Source: an uncultured Lachnospiraceae bacterium (GTDB lineage Bacteria > Bacillota > Clostridia > Lachnospirales > Lachnospiraceae). Taken from it: a stretch of DNA of 61,340 nt. Under the pieces are notes generated by a model. That model did not search any database. It was not told the origin of the DNA and saw nothing but the letters and a program-made list of their open reading frames with translations. Location of the stretch: the NCBI GenBank assembly GCA_946491665.1, contig CAMLYL010000007.1, forward strand, positions 1-61,340. The letters are read 5' to 3'. This document shows positions 18,981 through 28,131 of this stretch, one piece after another; positions within the stretch are counted from its first letter, which is position 1, and the number at the start of each line of letters is the position of its first letter. A program made the translations under genes and the position numbers.

Positions 18981-20129
18981 TTATTTATGAAACTGAATAT
19001 CAATTCCTGCAAATTCTCTGATGCAGAGGACTGCGCCGCCCAGCAGTGCGGCCTCATCCTGGAGAGAGGAATAAAGTATCGGGCATCGTCCGCCGATCCC
19101 CTCAGGCAGCAGATCCGAAAGCGGACTGCAGGTTTCCGGAAGCGCTGCCGTAATGCGGCTGTTGAGAATAATTGCCTCCGGATTTGCGAAACGCTGAATA
19201 TTGTGGATACTGACCGCTGTATACTGTAAGAAATAGCGGATGATTTCCCGTGCTTCATCTTCACCGTTCTGATAAGCCTGTATAAGCGCAGGGAGAGTTA
19301 TCTCTTCCTGCTGTTTCAGTTCTGCGTATTCTTTTAACAATACATCTTCTGAGAGATATTGTTCCAGACAACCCCGGTTTCCGCAGGGACAGGGACGTCC
19401 GCCGATTTCGATGGTAGTATGGCCGAATTCTCCGGCATAACCCTGTGCTCCCTTAAATAACTGATTGTTGATCAGCAGGCCCAGACCAACGCCGGAGTGG
19501 ATACTGAGGCTGGCGAGATTCTGATAAGCGGGAGCTGCCGCATGTTCTCCGAGAACTGCCAGATTTGCCTCGTTTTCTACATAGACGGGAATCTGGAAAT
19601 GCTGCTCCAGCGCCTGGACAAAATCAACATTTTTATATGGATAATAAGGCGCGAATAAAACGACCCCGCTGTCAACTACACCATGGATGGCAAGACTGAT
19701 ACCGATGATGCCATGCGGGGACGGAGGAACCAGAGGAATCATTTTTTCAATCAGAGAGCGCAGCAGCGGTATGATCTGCGTTTCATCTGCATGATTCGGA
19801 ATGGTTATAGTTTTTACCGGATTTCCCGCCAGATCTGTAATCATGGCCGGAATCGAGTGAAGGCGCACATCCAGAGAAAGAACGTACCCGCTTTCCGGGC
19901 GGAACTCCAGAAGAATGGCTCTTCGTCCGGCAGTGTCGGAATCAGATTTTCCTTTTTCGCGGATCAGATCCTGGGAGATTAACTGTTCCGCAATGGAAGA
20001 AACGGTTGCTTTTGACAGCTTCAGTTTTTTGGACAGATCAGCCCGGGATATATGCTCTTCCTGCATGATAGTCTGGAGAACCAGAGTAGTATTCATATTC
20101 CGGATCAGTTTATTGCTGCCTTTGTTCAT
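18981..20129 (-). CDS. ROK-family transcriptional repressor (XylR-like)
   Basis: 382-residue sugar-responsive repressor. An N-terminal winged helix (residues ~15-70, with ISRADLSKKLKLSKATVSSIAEQLI) is followed by a ROK sugar-binding domain with the IHSGVGLGL strand, the ENEANLAVLGE helix and the zinc motif CPCGNRGCLEQ. The start at 20129 was chosen for its AAAGGA site. It is transcribed away from the isomerase/xylulokinase genes, and a XylR-like palindrome lies over their promoter, so it most likely represses them until the inducing pentose or deoxysugar appears. Confidence 0.88.
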   Translation of the reverse strand: MNKGSNKLIRNMNTTLVLQTIMQEEHISRADLSKKLKLSKATVSSIAEQLISQDLIREKGKSDSDTAGRRAILLEFRPESGYVLSLDVRLHSIPAMITDLAGNPVKTITIPNHADETQIIPLLRSLIEKMIPLVPPSPHGIIGISLAIHGVVDSGVVLFAPYYPYKNVDFVQALEQHFQIPVYVENEANLAVLGEHAAAPAYQNLASLSIHSGVGLGLLINNQLFKGAQGYAGEFGHTTIEIGGRPCPCGNRGCLEQYLSEDVLLKEYAELKQQEEITLPALIQAYQNGEDEAREIIRYFLQYTAVSIHNIQRFANPEAIILNSRITAALPETCSPLSDLLPEGIGGRCPILYSSLQDEAALLGGAVLCIREFAGIDIQFHK

Positions 20130-20163
20130 AGAGGTTCCTTTCTTTTTTGCTCTTGTTTTAACC

Positions 20164-20193
20164 ATCATAAAATAGATGCCGCTTTTTTGTCAA
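20164..20193 (-). promoter_or_regulatory. promoter of the ROK regulator gene
   Basis: On the minus strand, TTGACA (20193-20188) and TATGAT (20169-20164), spaced by 18 bases. Confidence 0.7.
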
Positions 20194-20206
20194 ATTGAAA
20201 TTATCA

Positions 20207-20235
20207 TTGAAAAATCAGGAGAAAAGTAGTATGAT
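20207..20235 (+). promoter_or_regulatory. promoter of the isomerase-xylB operon
   Basis: TTGAAA (20207-20212) and TATGAT (20230-20235) with 17-base spacing; predicted start near 20242, just before the operator. Confidence 0.75.
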
Positions 20236-20244
20236 ATATCCATA

Positions 20245-20265
20245 TTAGTTCAAAGGGTGAACGAA
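20245..20265 (+). promoter_or_regulatory. probable operator for the ROK repressor
   Basis: Imperfect palindrome TTAGTTCA-N5-TGAACGAA with a perfect core GTTCA/TGAAC. It resembles XylR operators and overlaps the transcription start of the isomerase-xylB operon, where a bound repressor would block initiation. Confidence 0.65.
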
Positions 20266-20297
20266 TTGAAAGGAGAGGTATATTGGAGGGCAAATAT

Positions 20298-21789
20298 ATG
20301 GTAAATATGCCGGAAGTAAAAATCGGAATTGTAGCGGTGAGCCGGGACTGTTTTCCGGAGAGTCTTTCTGTGGGGAGACGTGAGAGACTGGTGGAGGCCT
20401 GCAGGGCAAAGTATGATGAATCGGATATTTATGAATGTCCCGTCTGCATTGTGGAGAGTGAACTTCACATGATGCAGGCTCTGGAGGATATTAAGGCGGC
20501 CGGATGTAATGCGCTGTGCGTATATCTGGGAAATTTCGGACCGGAGATTTCTGAGACAATGCTGGCAAAATATTTTGACGGACCTGTTATGTACATAGGA
20601 GCGGCCGAGGAGGAGGATCTGATTCAGGGAAGAGGAGACGCTTACTGCGGCATGCTGAATGCCAGCTATAATCTGGCGCTGCGCAATGTAAAGGCTTATA
20701 TTCCGGAACAGCCGGTGGGGAGCGCTTCCCAGTGTGCGGACCGGATTCATGAGTTTATCGGCATTGCCCGGGCAGTCATCGGTCTTTCGGATCTGAAAAT
20801 TATCAGTTTCGGTCCCCGCCCGCTGAATTTCCTGGCCTGCAACGCGCCCATTAAACAGTTTTACAATCTCGGCGTAGAGGTGGAAGAAAACTCTGAGCTG
20901 GATCTGTTTGAAGCTTTCCATAAGCATGCGGAGGATCCGAGGATTCCGGAGGTGGTCGCCGATATGGAAGCGGAACTGGGAGAGGGCAATAAAAAGCCGG
21001 AGATTCTGGCAAAGCTGGCCCCAGTATGAACTGACGCTTCTTGACTGGATTGAGGATCATAAAGGATCACGGAAATATGTGGCTTTATCCGGCAAATGCT
21101 GGCCCGCATTCCAGACACAGTTCGGCTTTGTACCCTGTTATGTGAACAGCCGACTCACCGGCAGAGGGATTCCTGTATCCTGCGAGGTTGATCTGTATGG
21201 AACGCTCAGCGAATATATCGGGCAGTGTGTCAGCAAAGATGCGGTGACTCTTCTGGATATCAATAATACTGTGACAGATGCGATTTATAATGAGGACATC
21301 AGAGGAAAATTTGATTACCGTCAGAATGAGATTTTCATGGGATTTCACTGTGGAAATACCTGTTCTTCCAAGCTGTCCGCAGGGGAAATGAAAAATCAGA
21401 TGATTATGGCAAGAAGTCTGCCTGAGGAGGTAACAAACGGAACCCTGGAGGGAGATATCATTCCGGGGGATATCACATTTTACCGGATCCAGAGTACAGC
21501 GGATAATAAGCTCCGGGCTTATCTGGCCGAGGGAGAAGTGCTTCCGGTGGCCACAAGATCTTTCGGCGGGATCGGCATTTTTGCCATAAAAGAAATGGAC
21601 CGGTTCTACCGTCATGTGCTGATTGAGGGCAATTATCCTCATCACGGGGCAGTTGCTTTTGGACATCACGGAAAAGCGCTGTTTGAGGTATTTAAACTCA
21701 TCGGGGTGGAACCTTCTGAGATTGGTTTTAACCAGCCGGCAGGAATGAGATATCCCACGGAGAATCCGTTTCAGGGTCAGCCATGGTAA
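20298..21789 (+). pseudogene. L-fucose/L-arabinose isomerase-like protein, frameshifted
   Basis: Sugar isomerase of the FucI/AraA superfamily, read in two frames. Codons 20298-21029 encode the N-terminal part (VKIGIVAVSRDCFPES onward); the rest continues from about 21020 in another frame to 21789 with DEVDLYG-like and HHGAVAFGHHG segments. Deleting one C from the CCCC run at 21019-21022 restores ILAKLAQYELTLLDW and a single ~497-residue protein. This is either a real one-base insertion or a sequencing error. ATG 20298 has GGAGG 8 bases upstream. It is followed by xylulokinase, so it should supply a ketose to that kinase; no XylA-type isomerase is present. The exact sugar is unknown. Confidence 0.8.
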
Positions 21790-21871
21790 CAGATAAAGTG
21801 GCGGCTATTTCTTTTCCTTAAAGATCTCATAACAAAGACCTATAAGGGCAACGATAGAAAGGAGGAGAAAA

Positions 21872-23341
21872 ATGTATTATATTGGTATAGATCTTGGCAC
21901 ATCTGCCGTAAAGCTGCTGCTGATGCGGGGAGATGGCGTGATTGAAAATATTGTATCCAGAGAGTATCCTTTATATTTTCCGCATCCGGGCTGGTCGGAA
22001 CAGAAGCCGGAGGACTGGTGGGAAGCTGTGCAGGAGGGGATCCGGGAGCTGGTGGCCCCGGTGGACAGTTCCCAGGTGGCTGGAATCAGCTTTGGCGGTC
22101 AGATGCACGGTCTTGTCATTTTAGATGAAGAGGACCGGGTGATTCGTCCGGCTATCCTCTGGAATGACGGACGGACATGGAAAGAGACGGATTATCTCAA
22201 TCATGAAATCGGGAAGGAAACTCTTTCCGCATGTACGGCGAATATTGCTTTTGCCGGTTTTACTGCGCCGAAGCTGCTCTGGGTAAAAGACAATGAACCG
22301 GAGAATTTTGCCAGGATTGCGAAGATTATGCTTCCAAAAGATTACATTGCGTATAAGCTGACGGGAGTACACAGCTGTGATTATTCGGATGCGTCCGGAA
22401 TGCTGCTTCTGGATGTGGAGCATAAATGCTGGTCTGAGAAAATGATTGAGATCTGCGGTATCCGGAAAGAGATGCTGCCCCGGCTGTATGAAAGCTACGA
22501 GGTGACAGGAACTCTGACGGCGGAAATCGCGCGGAACCTGGGCCTTCCCGCTTCCTGCCGGGTGGCTGCGGGAGCCGGGGATAATGCGGCTGCGGCAGTG
22601 GGAACCGGAACGGTGGGAGACGGCCAGTGTAATATTTCACTGGGAACCAGCGGAACCATTTTTATTTCCAGCAGAGAGTTCGGAGTGGATCCGAATAATG
22701 CGCTCCATGCTTTTGCCCATGCAGACGGTCATTATCATCTCATGGGATGCATGCTTTCAGCGGCATCCTGCAATAAGTGGTGGATGGAAGATATTCTGAA
22801 CACGAAGGATTACGCCGGGGAACAGGAAAAAATCGGGAAACTGGGAGAAAATCATGTATTTTTCCTTCCCTATCTCATGGGGGAGCGTTCGCCCCACAAC
22901 GACCCCGATGCCAGGGGAACATTTATCGGAATGACCATGGATACGACCCGGGCGGATCTGACCCAGGCGGTTCTGGAGGGCGTGGCCTTTGCCATCCGGG
23001 ATTCTTTTGAGGTGGCAGAATCTCTGGGAATCCGTGTGGAACGGACGAAGATCTGCGGCGGCGGGGCGAAGAGTTCTCTCTGGAAAAAGATCGTGGCGAA
23101 TGTACTGAATATTAAGGTGGACAGTATTGCCGCCGAGGAAGGTCCGGGAATGGGCGCCGCCATGCTGGCCGCCGTGGCCTGCGGCGAGTATGCCTCTGTG
23201 GAGGAAGCCGCAGCGAAAATCGTAAAAGTGACAGGAACGGTGGAGCCGGATTCGGAGACTGCGGCAAAGTATGAGGAAAAGTACCGGAAGTTCGTGAAGA
23301 TTTATCCGGCGGTGAAAGAACTGTTTCCGGAAATCGGGTGA
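21872..23341 (+). CDS. xylB: xylulokinase
   Basis: Phosphorylates D-xylulose to xylulose-5-phosphate for the pentose phosphate pathway. The 489-residue FGGY-family kinase starts with the phosphate-binding YYIGIDLGTSAVKLLLM, has GGQMHGLV and AILWNDGRT, where the Asp is the catalytic base, and ends with GGGAKSSLWKKIVANVLN and the GPGMGAAMLA loop. An AAAGGAGG site precedes the ATG. It forms an operon with the upstream isomerase-like gene under the ROK operator. FGGY kinases vary in substrate, so another ketopentose is possible if the isomerase is not a xylose isomerase. Confidence 0.9.
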   Translation: MYYIGIDLGTSAVKLLLMRGDGVIENIVSREYPLYFPHPGWSEQKPEDWWEAVQEGIRELVAPVDSSQVAGISFGGQMHGLVILDEEDRVIRPAILWNDGRTWKETDYLNHEIGKETLSACTANIAFAGFTAPKLLWVKDNEPENFARIAKIMLPKDYIAYKLTGVHSCDYSDASGMLLLDVEHKCWSEKMIEICGIRKEMLPRLYESYEVTGTLTAEIARNLGLPASCRVAAGAGDNAAAAVGTGTVGDGQCNISLGTSGTIFISSREFGVDPNNALHAFAHADGHYHLMGCMLSAASCNKWWMEDILNTKDYAGEQEKIGKLGENHVFFLPYLMGERSPHNDPDARGTFIGMTMDTTRADLTQAVLEGVAFAIRDSFEVAESLGIRVERTKICGGGAKSSLWKKIVANVLNIKVDSIAAEEGPGMGAAMLAAVACGEYASVEEAAAKIVKVTGTVEPDSETAAKYEEKYRKFVKIYPAVKELFPEIG

Positions 23342-23431
23342 GGAATGTGACAGTATAAAAAAGAAAACAGTTCCCATGGCACATATTCGATGCATATAAT
23401 ATGAATAAATGATGTAGTGGGCAGTAACTGT

Positions 23432-25195
23432 ATGAATAATGAAAAACTGGATAATCTTCTGAATCTGGCTCTGGATGCCACTCCGCGGGAACTGGAAGAA
23501 TCGCCGGAACTGAGTGCAGGATATGACGAAGAAAACAGAACCTGGCAGGTCATTGTAAAAGGTTCCGGAGGATTTCAGCAGATTATGGAGTTATATCCGG
23601 AGATAAAAATTCAGTTTCTGCTGAATGGATATGCCATTTTTACGGTTCCCGGGGATCTGATTGAGGAGATTTCTTTCCGTCCGGAAATCGAATACATGGA
23701 AAAGCCAAAGCGGCTGTTTTTTGCGGTAAATGATGGACGAAGAGCCTCCTGTGTGAATCCGCTTCAGACTGCTTCGGGGCTTTCTTATCTTCCGGGAAAT
23801 GTTCCGGAGGAATTGAACGGAAAAGAAATTCTTGTGGCTGTTATAGATTCCGGAATAGATTACAGTCACCCGGATTTTCGAAATGAAGATGGAACTACCC
23901 GGATTGTGGAACTATGGGATCAGAATCTGGATCAGAATTTTGACAGTGAAAGAATCAATGAAGCGCTGAGGCGGGAGGGTGAACTGGCCCGCTATGAAGT
24001 TGTTCCCAGCAGGGATCTGAGCGGTCATGGTACTCATGTGGCCGGCATTGCATGCGGAAACGGCCGTGCTTCCGGCGGGCTGTATCGGGGAATGGCACCC
24101 CGGTCACCAATACTGGTCGTGAAGCTTGGAGCGCCGGACCCGGAGGGATTTCCGAGAACTACCGAGCTGATGCTGGCAGTGGATTATGTGTTGAGAAAAG
24201 CCAGTGAGATGGCGCTTCCGGTAGCTGTGAATCTCAGTTTCGGGAATAATTATGGTTCTCATGACGGTACTTCGCTGCTGGAATCTTATCTGGATGACGT
24301 TTCTTCTTACTGGAAAAATGTAATTGTAGCGGGGACCGGAAATGAGGGAGATGCCCGCATCCATACATCGGGAGTTCTTCCTCAGGAAGGGACGGGTATC
24401 CAGTCCCGACAGCCCCGGATCATCCAGTTTGCAGTTGGCGATTATGAGCCGGGGCTGAATCTCCAGCTCTGGAAATCGTATGTGGATCAGTTTGAAATCT
24501 GGATCCGTCATCCCGATGGAACCATACTGGGCCCTCTCCAGTCCCGTCAGTCCACCCAGCGGTTTGAATCTCCGGGGACGGAGCTTTTAATTTATTATGG
24601 AGAACCACGACCCTACAGTATCAGCCAGGAAATTTATTTTGATTTTATCCCATCGGATTCCTATGTTGCTCCCGGCATCTGGGAGATTATTCTCGTACCG
24701 GAAAAGATCACGGACGGTCAGTTTGATCTCTGGCTTCCGGGACAGACCAGCCTTGCAGAGGGAACGGGCTTTCTGACACCGATAGAAAACACTACACTGA
24801 CAATACCGTCTACGGCATCCAAAGTGATTTCTGTGGGTGCATATAATACTGTGTTTGACAGTTATGCGCCTTTTTCGGGACGTGGAAGTGAAGAAGGGAT
24901 TCTCGTCCGCAGGAAACCGGATCTGGTTGCTCCCGGCGTGAATATTACTTCCTGTGCACCCGGAGGCGGTTATGCCGTAAAAAGCGGAACCTCAATGGCG
25001 GCGCCTTTTGTCACCGGCGGGGCAGCGCTTCTGATGGAGTGGGGAATCCGGTTTCAGAACGATCCCTATTTGTTTGGTGAGAAAGTGAAAGCTTATCTCC
25101 AGCGGGGAGCAAGACCCCTGCCGGGCTTTGAGGTATATCCCAATCCGCAGGTGGGATATGGGGCGCTGTGCGTGAGGGACAGTCTGCCGGAATGA
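23432..25195 (+). CDS. S8 subtilisin-like protease, Csp type
   Basis: 587-residue serine protease of the clostridial CspABC-like group, whose members in spore formers take part in germination signalling. The triad is intact: Asp139 (VAVIDSGID), His199 (SGHGTHVAG) and Ser521 (SGTSMAAPF). Residues 1-95 form the characteristic prodomain (LALDATPREL..TWQVIVKG), and a jellyroll-type insertion lies around 300-470. There is no signal peptide. ATG 23432 was preferred over the GTG at 23417 on family N-termini; neither has a strong ribosome binding site. A TATAAT box lies at 23395-23400. Whether it works in spores or elsewhere is unknown. Confidence 0.85.
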   Translation: MNNEKLDNLLNLALDATPRELEESPELSAGYDEENRTWQVIVKGSGGFQQIMELYPEIKIQFLLNGYAIFTVPGDLIEEISFRPEIEYMEKPKRLFFAVNDGRRASCVNPLQTASGLSYLPGNVPEELNGKEILVAVIDSGIDYSHPDFRNEDGTTRIVELWDQNLDQNFDSERINEALRREGELARYEVVPSRDLSGHGTHVAGIACGNGRASGGLYRGMAPRSPILVVKLGAPDPEGFPRTTELMLAVDYVLRKASEMALPVAVNLSFGNNYGSHDGTSLLESYLDDVSSYWKNVIVAGTGNEGDARIHTSGVLPQEGTGIQSRQPRIIQFAVGDYEPGLNLQLWKSYVDQFEIWIRHPDGTILGPLQSRQSTQRFESPGTELLIYYGEPRPYSISQEIYFDFIPSDSYVAPGIWEIILVPEKITDGQFDLWLPGQTSLAEGTGFLTPIENTTLTIPSTASKVISVGAYNTVFDSYAPFSGRGSEEGILVRRKPDLVAPGVNITSCAPGGGYAVKSGTSMAAPFVTGGAALLMEWGIRFQNDPYLFGEKVKAYLQRGARPLPGFEVYPNPQVGYGALCVRDSLPE

Positions 25196-25346
25196 CCAGG
25201 ACAAAATATTCATCCATCCGCTCATATCACCGTATTTCCTGTCACCGAAATTGAGGCAGATAATGTGACTGGGAACTTATCGACTTATACCTCTCTTTGT
25301 GCTATGATAATGAATATATTATTTCAGTGCAGAAAGGGGTATTTTC

Positions 25347-28085
25347 ATGGAAAATACGTCTGAAAACAGAACATCAAAACGAATCTGTGCCGCTCTGCTG
25401 GCCCACGTGGACGCCGGAAAGACGACACTGTCGGAAAGTCTTTTATATACAGCAGGAAGCATCCGCAGACTGGGAAAGGTAGACGCAAGGGATGCTTTTC
25501 TGGATACAAACTATCTGGAACGGGCCAGGGGAATTACGATTTTTTCCAAGCAGGCCCGTTTTTCCTGGAAAGATACCAGCGTTACGCTGCTGGATACGCC
25601 GGGACATGTGGATTTTTCCGCGGAGATGGAGCGCGTACTGGGGGTACTGGACTACGCGGTTCTGATCATCAGCGGATCCGACGGCATTCAGGGTCACACC
25701 CAGACTCTGTGGGAACTGCTGATCCGGTATGATGTGCCGGTATTTCTGTTTATCAATAAAATGGACCAGCCGGGGACTGACCGGGCGAAAATCATGGCGG
25801 AGCTGAAAAAATATCTGGACAGCGGGTGCGTTGATTTTACGGATGTGACCTCGGAGGAATGTCAGGAGGATATCGCCGCCTGTGACGAGGAAGTCATGGA
25901 GCAGTATTTTGAGACCGGATCTGTAACGGAGGGACAGATCCGCAGACTGATCTGGGACAGGAAGCTTTTCCCCTGCTTTTTCGGGTCTGCCCTGCGGGTG
26001 ACCGGAGTGGAAGAGTTTATGGACGGTTTTGCCGCGTACACCCTGGCGAAGCGTTATCCCCATCCGTTTGGGGCGCGGGTGTTTAAGATTTCCCGGGATC
26101 CGAAGGGGGAGCGCCTGACTCATATGAAGATTACCGGAGGAACTCTGAAAACGAAGGCGGTACTGACAAATCTGCGGCCTGATGGAAAGCGGACAGAGGA
26201 TACCTGGGAGGAAAAGATCAACCAGATCCGTCTTTATAACGGAGATAAATTCGAGACCGTGCAGGAAGCGGAGGCCGGGGAAATCTGTACTGTGACTGGC
26301 CTTTCAAAAACATTTCCCGGACAGGGGCTGGGATATGAATCCGAAGCGGGGGAACCCATTCTGGAACCAGTGCTTTCCAGACAGGTAATTCTTCCGGAAG
26401 GGACAGATCCCGGCGTGATGCTTCCGAAACTGCGGGAACTGGCGGAGGAATTGCCGGAGCTGCATATTGTCTGGGACGAGCGTCTGCAGGAAATCCAGGT
26501 GCAGGTCATGGGGCAGGTGCAGATTGAAGTTTTAAGCAGTCTGATTGCGGAGCGGTACGGCGTGGAGGTGACTTTCGGTCCGACGCATATTGTCTATCGG
26601 GAAACCATTGCCGGCCCCGTGGAGGGCGTGGGACATTTTGAACCCCTGCGCCATTATGCGGAGGTCCATCTTCTGCTGGAGCCTCTCCCGGCCGGAAGCG
26701 GTCTGGAGTTTGCCGCGGACTGCAGTGAGGATATTCTGGATAAAAACTGGCAGAGGCTGATTCTGACCCATCTGGCAGAAAAGACCCACAGAGGCGTGCT
26801 GACCGGATCCGCCGTCACGGATATGCGGATTACTGTGATTGCGGGCCGCGCCCATCAGAAGCATACGGAGGGCGGCGATTTCCGGAAGGCCACCTACCGG
26901 GCTGTCCGCCAGGGACTGATGGAGGCGGAGAGTATTCTGCTGGAACCCTATTATAATTTCCGGCTGGAGGTGCCGTCAGAGATGGTGGGCCGTGCCATGA
27001 CAGATATTGGAAAGATGAACGGTCACTTTGATCCGCCGGTTACGGAAGGAGAAAATTCCGTGCTGACCGGTTATGCTCCCGTGGTCACCATGCAGGATTA
27101 CAAGCAGGAGGTCAGCGCCTATACAAAAGAATTCGGACGGCTGTCTTTCACGCTCCGGGGGTACGAACCCTGTCATAATGCGGAGGAAGTGATTGCTGCT
27201 GCCGGTTATGATCCGGAGGGGGATCCCTTTAATACGCCGGATTCCGTATTCTGTGCCCATGGCTCCGGTTACATTGTACCCTGGCATGAGGTGAAGCAGA
27301 ATATGCATGTGGAAAGTCCTCTGTCTGCAAAATCGGAGGATGAAAAGCTTCAGGAGGTTGCTGACCAGGAACGCTCCCGCCGCAGTGTCAGTGACCGCTG
27401 GCTGGGAATAGAGGAAGTGGATGCTATTATCGAGAGCGTTTCGGGAGCAAACCGCAGAAATAAGTCGCTTCCCCGTAAGGGCGTAGTCAGAAGACGCAGA
27501 CGGGAATATATTGAGCCGGTATCCAGGGATTTTCAGGCAGAAAGGCAGAAACGGCCGGAACAGAAGGAAGAAGAATATCTTCTTGTAGACGGGTATAATA
27601 TTATCTATGCATGGGAGGATCTGAAAGAGCTGGCAGAAACAAATATGGATGCTGCAAGAGGGCGTCTGATGGATGAGCTCTGCAATTTCCAGGGATACAG
27701 GAAGATGCAGCTGATTGTGGTTTTTGATGCTTACCGGGTGGCAGGACATCCTACAGAGATCTCGGATTATCATAATATTCATGTGGTCTTTACGAAAGAA
27801 GCGGAGACTGCGGATCAGTACATTGAAAAATTTGCCCACACTCATGCGAAAAGATACCGGGTGACGGTGGCGACCTCCGATGGACTGGAGCAGGTGATTA
27901 TCCGCGGCGAGGGATGCCGGCTGCTGTCAGCCATGGATCTGCAGCGGGAAATGAGATCCGCGGAAAATCAGATCCGGGAAAACTGGCTGCAGGAGGAATC
28001 CGGCGGCAGAAACCGGGAAATGGCGCGGGCCATTGAGGCTGCTCAGAAAAAAACTCCTGATACAAAGTGCTGTAAAAAGGAATAG
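25347..28085 (+). CDS. TetM/EF-G-like translational GTPase fused to a Rae1/YacP-type NYN nuclease
   Basis: 912 residues. Residues 1-655 match ribosomal-protection-type GTPases: P-loop AHVDAGKTT (19-27), switch I RGITI (61-65), DTPGH (83-87), NKMD (137-140), then EF-G domains II-V. The TetM loop that displaces tetracycline is replaced by AHQKHTEGGDFR (502-513). A basic linker (670-740, with RRRRREY) leads to an NYN/PIN-like domain (744-866): LLVDGYNIIYAWEDL with Asp748, VVFDAYRV, FTKEAETADQYIE with Asp823, and ATSDGLEQ. These match YacP/Rae1, a ribosome-associated mRNA endonuclease of Bacillus. A ribosome-directed RNA-cutting factor is inferred; tetracycline resistance is unlikely. Two small genes follow on the same strand. 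Confidence 0.88.
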   Translation: MENTSENRTSKRICAALLAHVDAGKTTLSESLLYTAGSIRRLGKVDARDAFLDTNYLERARGITIFSKQARFSWKDTSVTLLDTPGHVDFSAEMERVLGVLDYAVLIISGSDGIQGHTQTLWELLIRYDVPVFLFINKMDQPGTDRAKIMAELKKYLDSGCVDFTDVTSEECQEDIAACDEEVMEQYFETGSVTEGQIRRLIWDRKLFPCFFGSALRVTGVEEFMDGFAAYTLAKRYPHPFGARVFKISRDPKGERLTHMKITGGTLKTKAVLTNLRPDGKRTEDTWEEKINQIRLYNGDKFETVQEAEAGEICTVTGLSKTFPGQGLGYESEAGEPILEPVLSRQVILPEGTDPGVMLPKLRELAEELPELHIVWDERLQEIQVQVMGQVQIEVLSSLIAERYGVEVTFGPTHIVYRETIAGPVEGVGHFEPLRHYAEVHLLLEPLPAGSGLEFAADCSEDILDKNWQRLILTHLAEKTHRGVLTGSAVTDMRITVIAGRAHQKHTEGGDFRKATYRAVRQGLMEAESILLEPYYNFRLEVPSEMVGRAMTDIGKMNGHFDPPVTEGENSVLTGYAPVVTMQDYKQEVSAYTKEFGRLSFTLRGYEPCHNAEEVIAAAGYDPEGDPFNTPDSVFCAHGSGYIVPWHEVKQNMHVESPLSAKSEDEKLQEVADQERSRRSVSDRWLGIEEVDAIIESVSGANRRNKSLPRKGVVRRRRREYIEPVSRDFQAERQKRPEQKEEEYLLVDGYNIIYAWEDLKELAETNMDAARGRLMDELCNFQGYRKMQLIVVFDAYRVAGHPTEISDYHNIHVVFTKEAETADQYIEKFAHTHAKRYRVTVATSDGLEQVIIRGEGCRLLSAMDLQREMRSAENQIRENWLQEESGGRNREMARAIEAAQKKTPDTKCCKKE

Positions 28086-28131
28086 CTTTTTGATCCGGTA
28101 TCGTGTATAGTAGGGAGGGAGAGTGAAAAGT

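Noticed and set aside
20908-21789. Separate start for a second gene at 20908
   Set aside because: The first ~39 codons of that frame are out-of-frame translation of the isomerase; only the part after ~21020 is real and belongs to the same protein.
23302-23553. Minus-strand 83-codon frame at the xylB/subtilase junction
   Set aside because: No ribosome binding site, overlaps real coding ends on the plus strand.
25347-28085. Simple call as a tetracycline resistance (Tet(M)-type) gene
   Set aside because: The drug-displacing loop is not TetM-like and a nuclease domain is attached, so the resistance label would mislead.
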